NCBI GenBank assembly: GCA_043778375.1 | Contig: JAYWGH010000009.1 | Coordinates: forward strand, 1 to 8,962 | Origin: CAIVSN01 sp043778375 | GTDB lineage: Bacteria; Patescibacteriota; Gracilibacteria; BD1-5; UBA2023 | DNA: 8,962 nucleotides | Direction of reading: 5' to 3' | Shown: positions 1-7,390 of the stretch, piece by piece | Layout: each line of letters opens with the position of its first letter | Position numbering within the stretch: position 1 is the first letter of the stretch | Notes under the pieces: model-generated | The model's input: the letters and a program-made list of their open reading frames with translations, nothing else | Database searches by the model: none | Told to the model about the DNA's origin: nothing | Translations under genes and position numbers: made by a program

Positions 1-166
1 GCGAGGAGTGAGAAGTAGGGAGAGTGTGGACATGGAGAGTTGATGCCACACAGTTGTACTCACTAGAGTTACGAAAAAAAAGAAAACCTCACGAAATTAT
101 TGTGAGGTCTTTCAGGGGAAGTGTTATCTACAAACAGGAGACTAACTCGGACAGACTACTAGATCC
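1..166. other. Left-edge intergenic stretch, no supported gene
   Basis: Apart from the terminator at 87-107 nothing here is convincing. A plus-strand frame stays open from the window edge into the nuclease gene if UGA is read as Gly, but it runs antisense through the terminator and resembles no family. On the minus strand an ATG at 31-33 opens a frame (MSTLSLLLTPR) that leaves the window after 11 codons. It could be the start of a downstream gene but is too short to judge. Confidence 0.5.
87..107 (-). terminator. Rho-independent terminator of the MBL nuclease gene
   Basis: Read on the minus strand, a 6-bp stem (CCTCAC / GTGAGG) with a 9-nt AT-rich loop is followed by a T-rich run (the complement of positions 74-86, an A-run with one G). 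It lies 60 bp beyond the TAA stop of the nuclease gene (167-169), in the right orientation to end that transcript. On the plus strand there is no T-tract after the stem, so it should work in one direction only. Confidence 0.8.
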
Positions 167-1996
167 TTATTTCCTCGAGAAAAGGATAGTTGGAGTACTT
201 AATCCCTGTATATGAATATTGTTTGCAGTAGGGATTCATTTCTTTCCATCTGCTTTTTCGCGCTCGAGGTAGTGAGCGTATGCGAGAGTAGATCACTCTG
301 TATCACCGTGTATAAGTACGAGTTTTTGTGTATCATTTCCGTTTGGGTTTTTGATGCGATGCCTGTACCCATATTTAAATATTGTTTTGAGTCACTTCTC
401 ATCTGTATGTGCTGAAAAACCTGTGAAGTGGAGTATCTTTGCGCGTACTTCTACTTGGACACCATCTACTGTTACTAGTTTTTTTCATTCAGTAGTTAAC
501 TCACGGCCAAGAGTTCCTTCTCATTGGTAGCAGGTAAACGCAAATACAAATTCATCTGATCCAGCAAATTTTTTGAGATAATCAAGAATATACCCCCCGT
601 TTGCCATACCAGAGCCTGCAACTATCACTTTAAATCCTCGTTGGTTTACTGCGAGTTCTGCCGTAGTTTGAGCTGGAAGTTTTTTTCCTGTTTTTGGATC
701 ATTGTGACGTACTAAACGAACTGCTTTTTTATCCTCTAGGTGTGCAATAAAATTCTCATCAATTGCCGCTTCAAGTGTAGCTGGAATATAACTTTCAGCG
801 AGAGGTGAGTCGAGTTCTATTTTTCCATGAAAATATTCCTGCTCTCGTAGAGTGAGGAGATGATGGAGAATAGCAGGAGTTCTTTCGAGTGAAAGCGCTG
901 GAATAATAAACGCTTTCTTTCCCGATATGTAAGCGTCTCGTATCGCAGCACCCAGAGCGTGTATACTCTCTGAAAGCTCTACATGTACTTTTCCACCATA
1001 TGTTGTTTCGTGTACGATGGTATCAATAGGCTCACTCAGAGGGATTTCTGGGAGCCCATACGGGTGAAAGTCTCCATCTACTCGTCCAAGATCCCCTGAC
1101 ATGAGGATTCGGTAAGATTCATCTTTCCCTGTTGTGATCCGGAGAAATGCAAGTGCACTTCCTGGCACATGTCCTGCATTGTAAAATTCGAGGGTGACTC
1201 CACTTGCAATAGCAACCTCATTTTTGTAGTCTATAGTTCGAATATGATTCTTTTCGAGGAGGGCTATATCTTTTTCTGTGTAGAGGGGTTGTACTTTTTT
1301 TATGAGTAATTCTCTTGGGAGCGGATCGGTCGCAGAGATATTATGTTGATCGAGCAAGGCTCGAGCCTTTTCAATTTTTGTAGCATTCACTTCATGTATT
1401 GCGCGTCATCCATGATCAAGATTTTTTGTAAAGCCTCCAACTGTTTTATCGACTGGAAGAATATCTCGAAGTCCTGTTCAACGTATTCTCTCCCCTTGAT
1501 TATTGCGGGGAACTCATTTTTGATCTTGTGCTGCCACTATTCTCTTAGCAGTATTTACTTGAGCGATAGTTGCTGATTTCTTACGATTTTCGGTATCAAA
1601 TGCTCTCTGAGCTATACGCGCTGTATCCCCCATATTTATGAGAGCTACCTCTCGAGTTACGGGGGTCATATATACCTCTGCCCCAAATCCTGCTTGTTTA
1701 ACGAGGAGCGGGAGTCTTCAGCAATGATCACCGTGTCCATGAGTAACGATTACTGCGCTTACTCTCGATACGTCAAAAGGGAGTTTATTGTGTTTGTCGT
1801 CTTTGCCCTGGAAGAGTCCGAAATCTACTATGATACTCTCAACATCACCATTTACTCGCTCGATGATAATTTCATGACAGCTCCCAGAAAATCCTACTCC
1901 ATCCGCTCCAATCCCACCATGAGATACCAGTGATATTTTATTTACTTGATGTACTCGATCAGATTCGTGGATGACTTCTTGCTGAGAATTTGTCAT
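167..1996 (-). CDS. MBL-fold/beta-CASP RNA-processing exonuclease (YSH1-like, COG1236 type), UGA read as Gly
   Basis: Predicted zinc-dependent ribonuclease of the metallo-beta-lactamase/beta-CASP class, 609 aa, cytoplasmic. The metal motif HGHGDHC-G lies at residues 86-93, where the G is a TGA. Further metal-site elements are AGHVPGS (His276) and SGDLGR (Asp302, Arg305). Beta-CASP elements follow: an ETTYG segment (Glu330), IPALSLERT, LDSPLAE and VAGSGMANGG. The C-terminal RNA-specificity region holds QGEGTLGREL, GFSAHTD (His530) and LIHGDTEG (His563). Nine in-frame TGAs lie at 1718, 1514, 1478, 1406, 521, 485, 392, 293 and 236 (low coordinate of each); the stop is TAA at 167-169. Between the metal motif and the AGHVPGS element is a long basic stretch (about residues 125-230) that looks larger than the family's usual linker. 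The start is ATG at 1994-1996 with no Shine-Dalgarno and a TATAAT box 12 bp upstream, so the leader may be only a few bases. The gene is monocistronic, divergent from the repeat protein. RNase J is the main alternative, but the C-terminal motifs fit the COG1236 group better. Confidence 0.93.
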
Positions 1997-2007
1997 AAAA
2001 ATTTAGG

Positions 2008-2036
2008 ATTATAAAATTGTTTATAAGTATTTTTAA
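2008..2036 (-). promoter_or_regulatory. Promoter of the MBL nuclease gene
   Basis: On the minus strand a perfect TATAAT (2008-2013) stands 17 bp from a weak -35 candidate TTAAAA (2031-2036). Transcription would start near 2001, leaving about five bases before the ATG at 1996, that is, a nearly leaderless mRNA. The -10 box is a good match; the -35 box and the start site are inferred. Confidence 0.5.
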
Positions 2037-2055
2037 TATAAATACAAACTTTTAT

Positions 2056-2092
2056 TTGACACTTGACAAAAATACACTGGAGAATATATATA
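2056..2092 (+). promoter_or_regulatory. Sigma70-type promoter of the CARDB repeat protein gene
   Basis: Two overlapping-phase copies of the consensus -35 box, TTGACA at 2056-2061 and at 2063-2068, form the direct repeat TTGACACTTGACA. A TATATATA run at 2085-2092 supplies a -10 box, 16 to 18 bp after the second copy. Transcription would begin near 2098, giving a leader of about 20 bases with no Shine-Dalgarno before the ATG at 2118. This is the best-matching promoter in the window and suggests strong expression. The doubled -35 box may be chance or a regulator site. Confidence 0.65.
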
Positions 2093-2117
2093 GAAAAAAC
2101 CTCACTCACCATTTTTT

Positions 2118-3623
2118 ATGCTTAAAATATTTTTTACGCTCTCACTCATACTCACTCCCATGATTGTAAGTGCTTCATTTATGAACACTTTTAATGCTGG
2201 ATCCCCTGACCTCGCTCTCGGGGCAGTAGAGCAGAGGGGCGCGAGTACCTTTTTGCTACGAGTATGCAATATCGGGGATACATCGATGGGGAATTCAAAG
2301 ATAGTAGCAAAGCTCAGCTCGAACGAGGGAGCCCTCGAAGAGCGTACTTATAGTAATCAGTCAATTGCGGCGGGGGAGTGCAGATCGCTGATCATGCAAG
2401 CAGTAGGCGGATATGCGGTTGCTCCGAAGCGTAAATCTACCGTGACCGCTACAGTGAGACTTAGTGGAGAGGCTCGTGAATTGAGACTCAGTAATAATAC
2501 ACTCAAGCTTCTCCCAAGAAACTATAGAGTAGACTCGACCAGTCCCGGTGCAAAAGTTACACGATCAACTGATCCAGTACAAGATCTTTGGGGGAGTGAG
2601 AGCTCGAATACTCGTTGGTATGACGCCACCGAGACCCGTACGACTTATAACAATAGTAATTCCTCTATTTATAATACAAATAACGGAGATTTTGATCCAG
2701 CGGGTCCTACTTGGGCAATGCGTCAGGCGGCTCAAAATGTGATTTATGTTTCAAATGGTCCAGGATCAGGGTATTGGTACAATGGTACGGTGACTTCAAA
2801 CGGAAACTTTGTGTACTCTCCGTATTCAAACCCATTTATTAGTACAAATGCGTACAGCACTTCGGGAAATACAGTATTCGTAAGTACCAATGGGTACAGC
2901 AACTCAAATAATTCACCTTTTGTTAGTACGAATGGGTATAATAATTCAGCTAACTGACCCTTCATCAGTACAAATGGATATAGTAATTCAGGAAGCAATC
3001 GCCCCTTCGTTAGCACGAATGGCTATAATAATAACAATAATAATAATGGCCCATTTATAAGCACGAATGGATATACTAATTCTAGTAATTCACCTTTTAT
3101 AAGCACCAACGGCTACAGTAACACACCGAGTACTCCTTTTGTGAGTACAAATTTATACAACTACACCACTTTTAATCCACTCCCGCCAGACACTCGACCA
3201 AACAATCCTGACTCACTCAGGTGTGATCGGTGGACCCTTAATCCGAATACTGGACGATATGAGTGGAGGTGTAATGATGGGGTATGGGGAGGATACGGGA
3301 CACCTGATCTCTATATGAGCAACCTTCGACAAAATGGAGACCGAAACGAGCTCATCGCCACAGTATGTAACCAATGAGATACTATGGGAATTCAGTCTCA
3401 AATAACACTCCGTATCGGAAATGGGACACAGAGTGTGACGACTTCGTCATTTGTACAGCTTGGACGCGGTGGATGCGCGGATGTTGCGATGAGCCTGAGT
3501 AACTTCAATATATTCACAAAGCCCCAGGGGGTCCTCTTCTATGCCGAGATCGATATCTATAACGCAGTGCGTGAGAGTAGGGAAGACAACAATAACTCCT
3601 ACTGGAGACTCGTCATTAACTAA
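2118..3623 (+). CDS. Secreted protein with two CARDB-like domains around an Asn-rich tandem repeat
   Basis: 501 aa, exported. Residues 1-19 form a signal peptide ending VSA, with cleavage likely before SF; there is no lipobox Cys. Residues about 28-133 form a CARDB-like (Ig-fold, adhesion-related) domain: PDLALGAV, RVCNIGDTSMG, AAGECRSL, then RLSNNTLKLL. Residues about 239-351 are seven and a half tandem units of the PF(I/V)STNGYSNS type. After a short Cys-containing linker (RCDRW, EWRCND), a second CARDB-like domain occupies about 396-501: PDLYMSNL, TVCNQ-G-DTMG, GGCADV, ESREDNNNSYWRL. In-frame TGAs at 2955-2957 (residue 280) and 3375-3377 (residue 420) both sit where the internal repeat or the sister domain has an ordinary Gly codon. 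There is no LPXTG and no C-terminal membrane anchor, so how it stays on the cell, if it does, is unclear. A strong promoter precedes it and its own terminator follows. A role in adhesion or as a surface stalk is inferred from the domain type only. Confidence 0.9.
2832..3170 (+). repeat. In-frame tandem repeat, 42-48 bp units encoding PF(I/V)STNGYxNSxN
   Basis: Seven full units and one partial unit lie head to tail inside the repeat protein. Unit lengths are 14, 14, 14, 15, 16, 14 and 14 codons, then a partial unit. The core (P/V)F(I/V)STN(G/A)Y is nearly invariant, while the Ser/Asn/Thr tail varies. Synonymous codons differ between units (for example agt/agc and aat/aac), so the array is old enough to have drifted while the protein motif was kept, which implies selection on the peptide. 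Unit 3 ends in TGA where unit 5 ends in GGC. Confidence 0.9.
3027..3047 (+). repeat. Trinucleotide (AAT)n run coding for seven Asn
   Basis: Seven Asn codons in a row, six AAT and one AAC, lengthen repeat unit 5 of the CARDB protein. Because the period is three, slippage here would change linker length without shifting the frame. Confidence 0.75.
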
Positions 3624-3628
3624 CTCAG

Positions 3629-3656
3629 TCACCCTTCGGGGTGATTTTCTTTTTTG
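3629..3656 (+). terminator. Rho-independent terminator after the CARDB repeat protein
   Basis: The stem TCACCC / GGGTGA is closed by a TTCG tetraloop (3629-3644) and followed by a T-rich run ATTTTCTTTTTT. It starts five bases after the TAA stop at 3621-3623. A GTG that could be taken as the dUTPase start (3641) lies inside this hairpin, which favours the ATG at 3701 for dUTPase. Confidence 0.9.
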
Positions 3657-3700
3657 CTCATGCTGGATATACTCGAGTGCATACATTTTTACTCTACAAC

Positions 3701-4126
3701 ATGCAAGTACGTATAAAAAATTCGAGCGGGAAAATGCTCGAATATAAGACTTCAGGAGCGGTCGGTTTTGACTTTGAATCTGCCTATGATATCACTATTG
3801 AGCCTGGAAAGATGGGGATGATTGATACTGGCACTGTTGTAGAGATACCAATTGGATATATGATGATCCTTGCTCCGAGATCGAGCACGTTCAAAAACTA
3901 TGGACTCATGCTCGTAAACTCTATCGGGATCATCGATCAGGACTATTGTGGAGAGACAGATACTAATAAATTTTGTTACATCAATATGCGTGATACTCCG
4001 ATCACCATACCGGCTGGAGAGCGTATCGGACAGTGAATTTTTGTATCAATTGCGCGAGCAGAGTTCGAGCTTGTAGACAGTATGGGCAACAGAGACCGAG
4101 GAGGGTTTGGGACTACTGGTCGCTAA
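3701..4126 (+). CDS. dut: dUTP diphosphatase (dUTPase), trimeric family
   Basis: Hydrolyses dUTP to dUMP and pyrophosphate, keeping uracil out of DNA and supplying dUMP for dTMP synthesis; cytoplasmic. 141 aa, normal for the trimeric family. All five motifs are visible: AVGFDF (motif 1), APRSSTFKNYG (2), NSIGIIDQDYCGE (3), AGERIGQ (4) and NRDRGGFGTTG at the C-terminus (5). PRSSTFKN with DYCGE is the variant seen in Firmicutes-like dUTPases rather than the PRSGLA type. One in-frame TGA (4034-4036) directly follows AGERIGQ; reading it as Gly restores motif 5, which a standard-code call would lose. The start is ATG at 3701, giving MQVRIKN, rather than the upstream GTG at 3641 inside a terminator. 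The gene ends three bases before the PolA-like gene, so the two are probably co-transcribed. No good promoter is visible in 3657-3700. Confidence 0.95.
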
Positions 4127-4129
4127 AGC

Positions 4130-5326
4130 ATGCGCAAGATCTACCTCGTCGACGCTTACAACCTCATATACCGTCTTTTTTATGCGGTGCCGCCTTTTAC
4201 GACGCGAGCAGGACAGCCAGTAAACGCGGTATTTGGAGTCGCTAAGGCGCTCCTCGGATTTGCGACCTACGATAAGCCTGATCTCCTGTACTTCATCAGT
4301 GACGCTCCTGGGAAGACCTTTCGTGAAGAACTCTATAGTGAGTATAAGGGGACTCGCGATCGTATGCCCGACGATCTCAAGGCGCAGCGAGACCTCGTGT
4401 TTCAGGTAGTGCAGTCTATGGGTATCCCAGTCGTTGAGAAGCCGGGATTTGAGGCGGATGATATCATCGCGACCCTCGCGTATGAGCTCGGACAAGATGC
4501 CAACAACGAGATATATATTCTCTCGGGCGATAAGGACCTTTACCAGTGTATCGGTGGGAATGTGATGGTATATGATACGATGAAGCGGAAAGTTGCGCGT
4601 CGAGAGGAGACAATCGAAAAGTTTGGAGTGCCGCCCGAGAGAGTAGCAGACTATCTCGCGATCACTGGGGATAGCTCGGATAATGTGCCGGGGATTCCAG
4701 GATTTGGCCCAAAGAAAGCCGAAGCGCTCATATCAGAGTTTGGATCACTTGAGGATATATATGTCGCCCTCGACGCAGGACACCCGAGTATCACGGGTAA
4801 GACTGCCGATACACTACGAGCCTCGAGAGAAGTAGCTTTTCTCTCCAAAAAACTCGTACTCATCCCAACGGATGTTGAGCTCGAGATGGGGCCTCGCGAG
4901 GTGTATATACTGCGAGGTCGTAATCTTCTCACAGATGCAGCACGAGAGCTCTTTCGAGAGCTCGAGTTCAAGTCACTCCTCGGAGAGGAAGAGACTCCGC
5001 TTGGAGTATTTCCTGATCTCGGTATCGTTGCTGGATCTACCACTGATATCCCAGCTCTCCACACAAAAATACTTGAGACTGGGTCTTGTACTCTCGCACC
5101 TATTCTTTTGGATGGGGGTCTCTCAGGACTCGCACTCCGGGTCGGGGACGAGTATGTTACTCTCGCGACGAGCGATCAGTCACTCGAGGAGTTTTTGAGA
5201 TGGTTACTTGCGAGTGAAGTCGAGCTACAGGGATATGATCTCAAGAGTGAGCTCAAACATATCTATGCGTATCTTGATAGATCAAGTGTGCGCGGAGAAG
5301 TCGGACAGATGGGGATGGTGTTTTAG
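4130..5326 (+). CDS. polA: DNA polymerase I N-terminal part: 5'-3' nuclease with a partial 3'-5' exo-like domain, no polymerase domain
   Basis: 398 aa, cytoplasmic. Residues 1 to about 290 are a complete 5'-3' (flap) nuclease of the PolA type, expected to remove RNA primers and flaps. Visible elements are VDAYNLIYR (Asp8), SDAPGKTFREELYSEYKGTR (Asp58), GFEADDIIA (Glu108, Asp110, Asp111), LSGDKDLYQ (Asp134, Asp136), TGDSSDNVPG (Asp181, Asp184) and the helix-hairpin-helix GIPGFGPKKAEAL. Residues about 300-385 look like the start of the PolA 3'-5' exonuclease-like fold, including GYDLKSELKH. The protein then stops at TAG (5324-5326); a full PolA has several hundred residues more. No polymerase motifs follow in any plus frame, because the next gene converges. 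It contains no TGA, unlike most neighbours, although it has about 34 glycines by hand count. Either this is a truncated polA, or the polymerase is encoded elsewhere. The start ATG lies three bases after the dut stop. Confidence 0.88.
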   Translation: MRKIYLVDAYNLIYRLFYAVPPFTTRAGQPVNAVFGVAKALLGFATYDKPDLLYFISDAPGKTFREELYSEYKGTRDRMPDDLKAQRDLVFQVVQSMGIPVVEKPGFEADDIIATLAYELGQDANNEIYILSGDKDLYQCIGGNVMVYDTMKRKVARREETIEKFGVPPERVADYLAITGDSSDNVPGIPGFGPKKAEALISEFGSLEDIYVALDAGHPSITGKTADTLRASREVAFLSKKLVLIPTDVELEMGPREVYILRGRNLLTDAARELFRELEFKSLLGEEETPLGVFPDLGIVAGSTTDIPALHTKILETGSCTLAPILLDGGLSGLALRVGDEYVTLATSDQSLEEFLRWLLASEVELQGYDLKSELKHIYAYLDRSSVRGEVGQMGMVF

Positions 5327-5329
5327 GAT

Positions 5330-7294
5330 TTAACTATAAAACCTCGGAGTACCTACTTCCACCTCCTTTGTAATAGGCTGCTTTCGTACAGCCACTTTTT
5401 TTGTATTTGTAGAAGCATCTAGTATTGGGATCATACCATTTTCTACTGGTCCGAGAGCGATAGCTACATGACTAACAAGACCTTTTTTTCTTAGGAAAAC
5501 AAGATCTCCTCGGGCTACTTCATTTGTGGATTTTCCAGTGGAGAGATCCCTAAAACCTGCTGCACTATTGTCATACCCAGAGTGGACTACTCAGGCAGAC
5601 TTGAGAGACTCAACAATGAGTTGAGAACAATCAATGAGATCTTTCCCATCTGCTCCCCATTTGTAAGCTTTCCCCATATGTATACTTGCACCAGAGATGA
5701 GATCTTCTCGTGTCATAGCGGCACCTGGGAGACGCTCTTCTCGAACTACGGCAGTTGATATACCTCCTCCCCCAAGAGACCGCTCGTATACATTTGATAC
5801 TCCTAGAGCGTATGCGTGTGTACCTGTACCAAGCCAATCGGCCTTAAGCTTTGATCCAGAGAGAGCTCCAGGTCCTCCAATATGGGTGAGGGCAAGATAG
5901 TAGGAGAGTGAAGTTCTATCTCGTGCCATATTTCCCATAACCCGGTCATTTGAGAGGATATGCTTATTGAGATTATCAGCTATATAACGGTCCATAATTT
6001 GTTCCTGGAGCGTAGCGTTACCGAGCCAACTCTGAATGTCAGTTTCTCTTGGTGGATTGCCGAGATCTACGCCATATCCTCGGAGGGTTTCCACTGTAAA
6101 CTGGTATTTCCCAAATGCCCAAGCTCCTGGTCGTACTCAGCGTTTTTTCCCAGCGTCGTCGTTTCGGGCGAGGTATGCCTGACCTCCTGACTCATGTTTT
6201 GCAATAGCTGATTTATAGCGATCGAAATCAAGTTTGAAGTCCCGATCTCCGAGAACTTCTTTAGTTTTTGTGAGTCTCTCAATGAGTGAGATCATTTCAG
6301 ATTTTGCATCTCCCTCAAGTTTCTTTTCTGAAGTAGATGCTATCTCGATCATTCGTACGAGACGCTCTTTATAGCTTCCTGATGGTCCAGCTTCAGCAGC
6401 TGCTGCATCGTATACTCCGTTGACACGATCTTCTCTTGCACTTTGTTCTATGACCTTTGTAAAACTTTCAAGGGCAGCCTTATCTGTTTTCTCGAGTTCA
6501 CTGAGCTTGCTAGTGTCAGTCTCAATGATACTCGAGACTCCGAGTTTTTTATAGTCTGGATTACCGAGTTCCCGCGTAGTAGGTACTTGAATTGTATATC
6601 CTGAGTAAATAGGGAGATATTTTCCATTTGCGTCATAGTATCCTGCACGACCCCCTATCACTTGTCTCGTACCGATACGCACTCCCATATCGAGATCAAA
6701 TATCTTTACAATCTGCACAGAAGGAGGGAGGATATCTCCGAGACCTATTTTTGCGTTAGCAGATGCATTTTTCCCAAAGTCGATGACCACCTCATCTCCC
6801 TCGGTAATAGTTTTAATATCGAGTGCCGTCTCAATAGGAAGACCCTTATCGTCAATACCTCGGCGATAAGCAAATATCTTGGAGAGGGTCCCTCGTTCGG
6901 CAAGCTCCAATGAGAGGAGATCACGAGCCTTAACGGTATCAATGGTTGCTTTCTTGAACATCTCTCTTGCGGCATTTTTGAGAGGTCCTTCAGGAATCAT
7001 ATGATTAGCAGTCGTAAGTATACCTATCTTTTGGAGTCGGTTAAGAGTACGCTTAAGGAGATTTCCCTCCTCCCGGGCTCCGAGTTTATCCTTGTTAGTT
7101 GCAGTTCACTCACGAACAGAGGCTCTATTTATTTCGGATCTCAGCCGAACTGTATCTTGAGCAGCTCTCAGTTGCTCAGGTGTAGCATCTGAGAGTACAT
7201 TTGCTGCATTTGGGGCAATATCACTGAGCTCCACTTGAGCTAGCTGTACCTCATTGTTCTGTGCGAGAGTGGCTTTTTTGTTTTGAGTAGACAT
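5330..7294 (-). CDS. Two-domain peptidoglycan hydrolase: lysozyme-like domain plus NlpC/P60 peptidase, UGA read as Gly
   Basis: 654 aa. The N-terminus (1 to about 145) is polar and partly helical. Residues about 146-240 form a Gly-rich, probably beta domain I do not recognise (DMGVRIGTRQ, GRAGYYDANGKYLP). A charged helical linker runs to about 355. A lysozyme/transglycosylase-like domain begins at 360: AKHESGG (Glu368 the likely catalytic acid) and GAWAFGKYQF (390-399). The C-terminal NlpC/P60 domain runs from about 535: AYKWGADGKDLIDCSQLI (Cys556), RGDLVF, VSHVAIALG (His609), ILDAS (Asp626 as a possible third residue). In-frame TGAs at 7106, 6137 and 5591 (low coordinates) become Gly63, Gly386 and Gly568; the last two lie within the two enzymatic domains. 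The predicted activities are cutting glycan strands and stem peptides. There is no N-terminal signal peptide (it starts MSTQNKKATLAQNN), so export must be unconventional or lysis-dependent. It ends three bases from the convergent polA-like gene. A phage tail-type or endolysin origin is possible. Confidence 0.88.
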
Positions 7295-7333
7295 AGTTTT
7301 TTCTTTAGACTACCCGAGTTTTTGTCTCCACGC

Positions 7334-7358
7334 AAAAAACCACCTATATTTTGGGTGG
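7334..7358 (-). terminator. Rho-independent terminator of the STAS gene
   Basis: On the minus strand, CCACC / GGTGG stems (7340-7358) around a 9-nt loop are followed by six T (complement of 7334-7339). It lies 33 bp after the STAS stop and 40 bp before the hydrolase start, so the two minus-strand genes are probably separate transcripts, with the hydrolase promoter squeezed into or near 7295-7345. I see no clear -10 box there. Confidence 0.85.
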
Positions 7359-7390
7359 AGTTTGCTTGACGATAGTATTTTTCGTGACAA

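Noticed and set aside
1..33. ATG on the minus strand at 31-33 as the start of a further gene
   Set aside because: Only 11 codons are inside the window, with no ribosome site or good promoter, so it cannot be supported.
3..272. Long plus-strand frame across the left edge when UGA is sense
   Set aside because: It is antisense to the end of the nuclease gene and its terminator, is rich in mixed-charge residues with no family resemblance, and code 25 makes chance open frames longer.
167..1996. Nuclease as a decayed pseudogene with many stops
   Set aside because: All breaks are TGA only, the frame never shifts, no TAA or TAG occurs before 167, and every motif is intact, which fits recoding, not decay.
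2118..3623. CARDB repeat region as a CRISPR array
   Set aside because: The units are 42-48 bp with no separate constant repeats and unique spacers, and they encode a conserved peptide in one frame.
3641..3700. Upstream GTG start for dUTPase
   Set aside because: It lies in the terminator hairpin of the previous gene, and the added residues are not dUTPase-like; ATG 3701 gives the usual N-terminus.
4034..4036. UGA as selenocysteine or a programmed readthrough site
   Set aside because: Sites are many, lie at Gly positions in unrelated families, and I noticed no SECIS-like hairpin after them.
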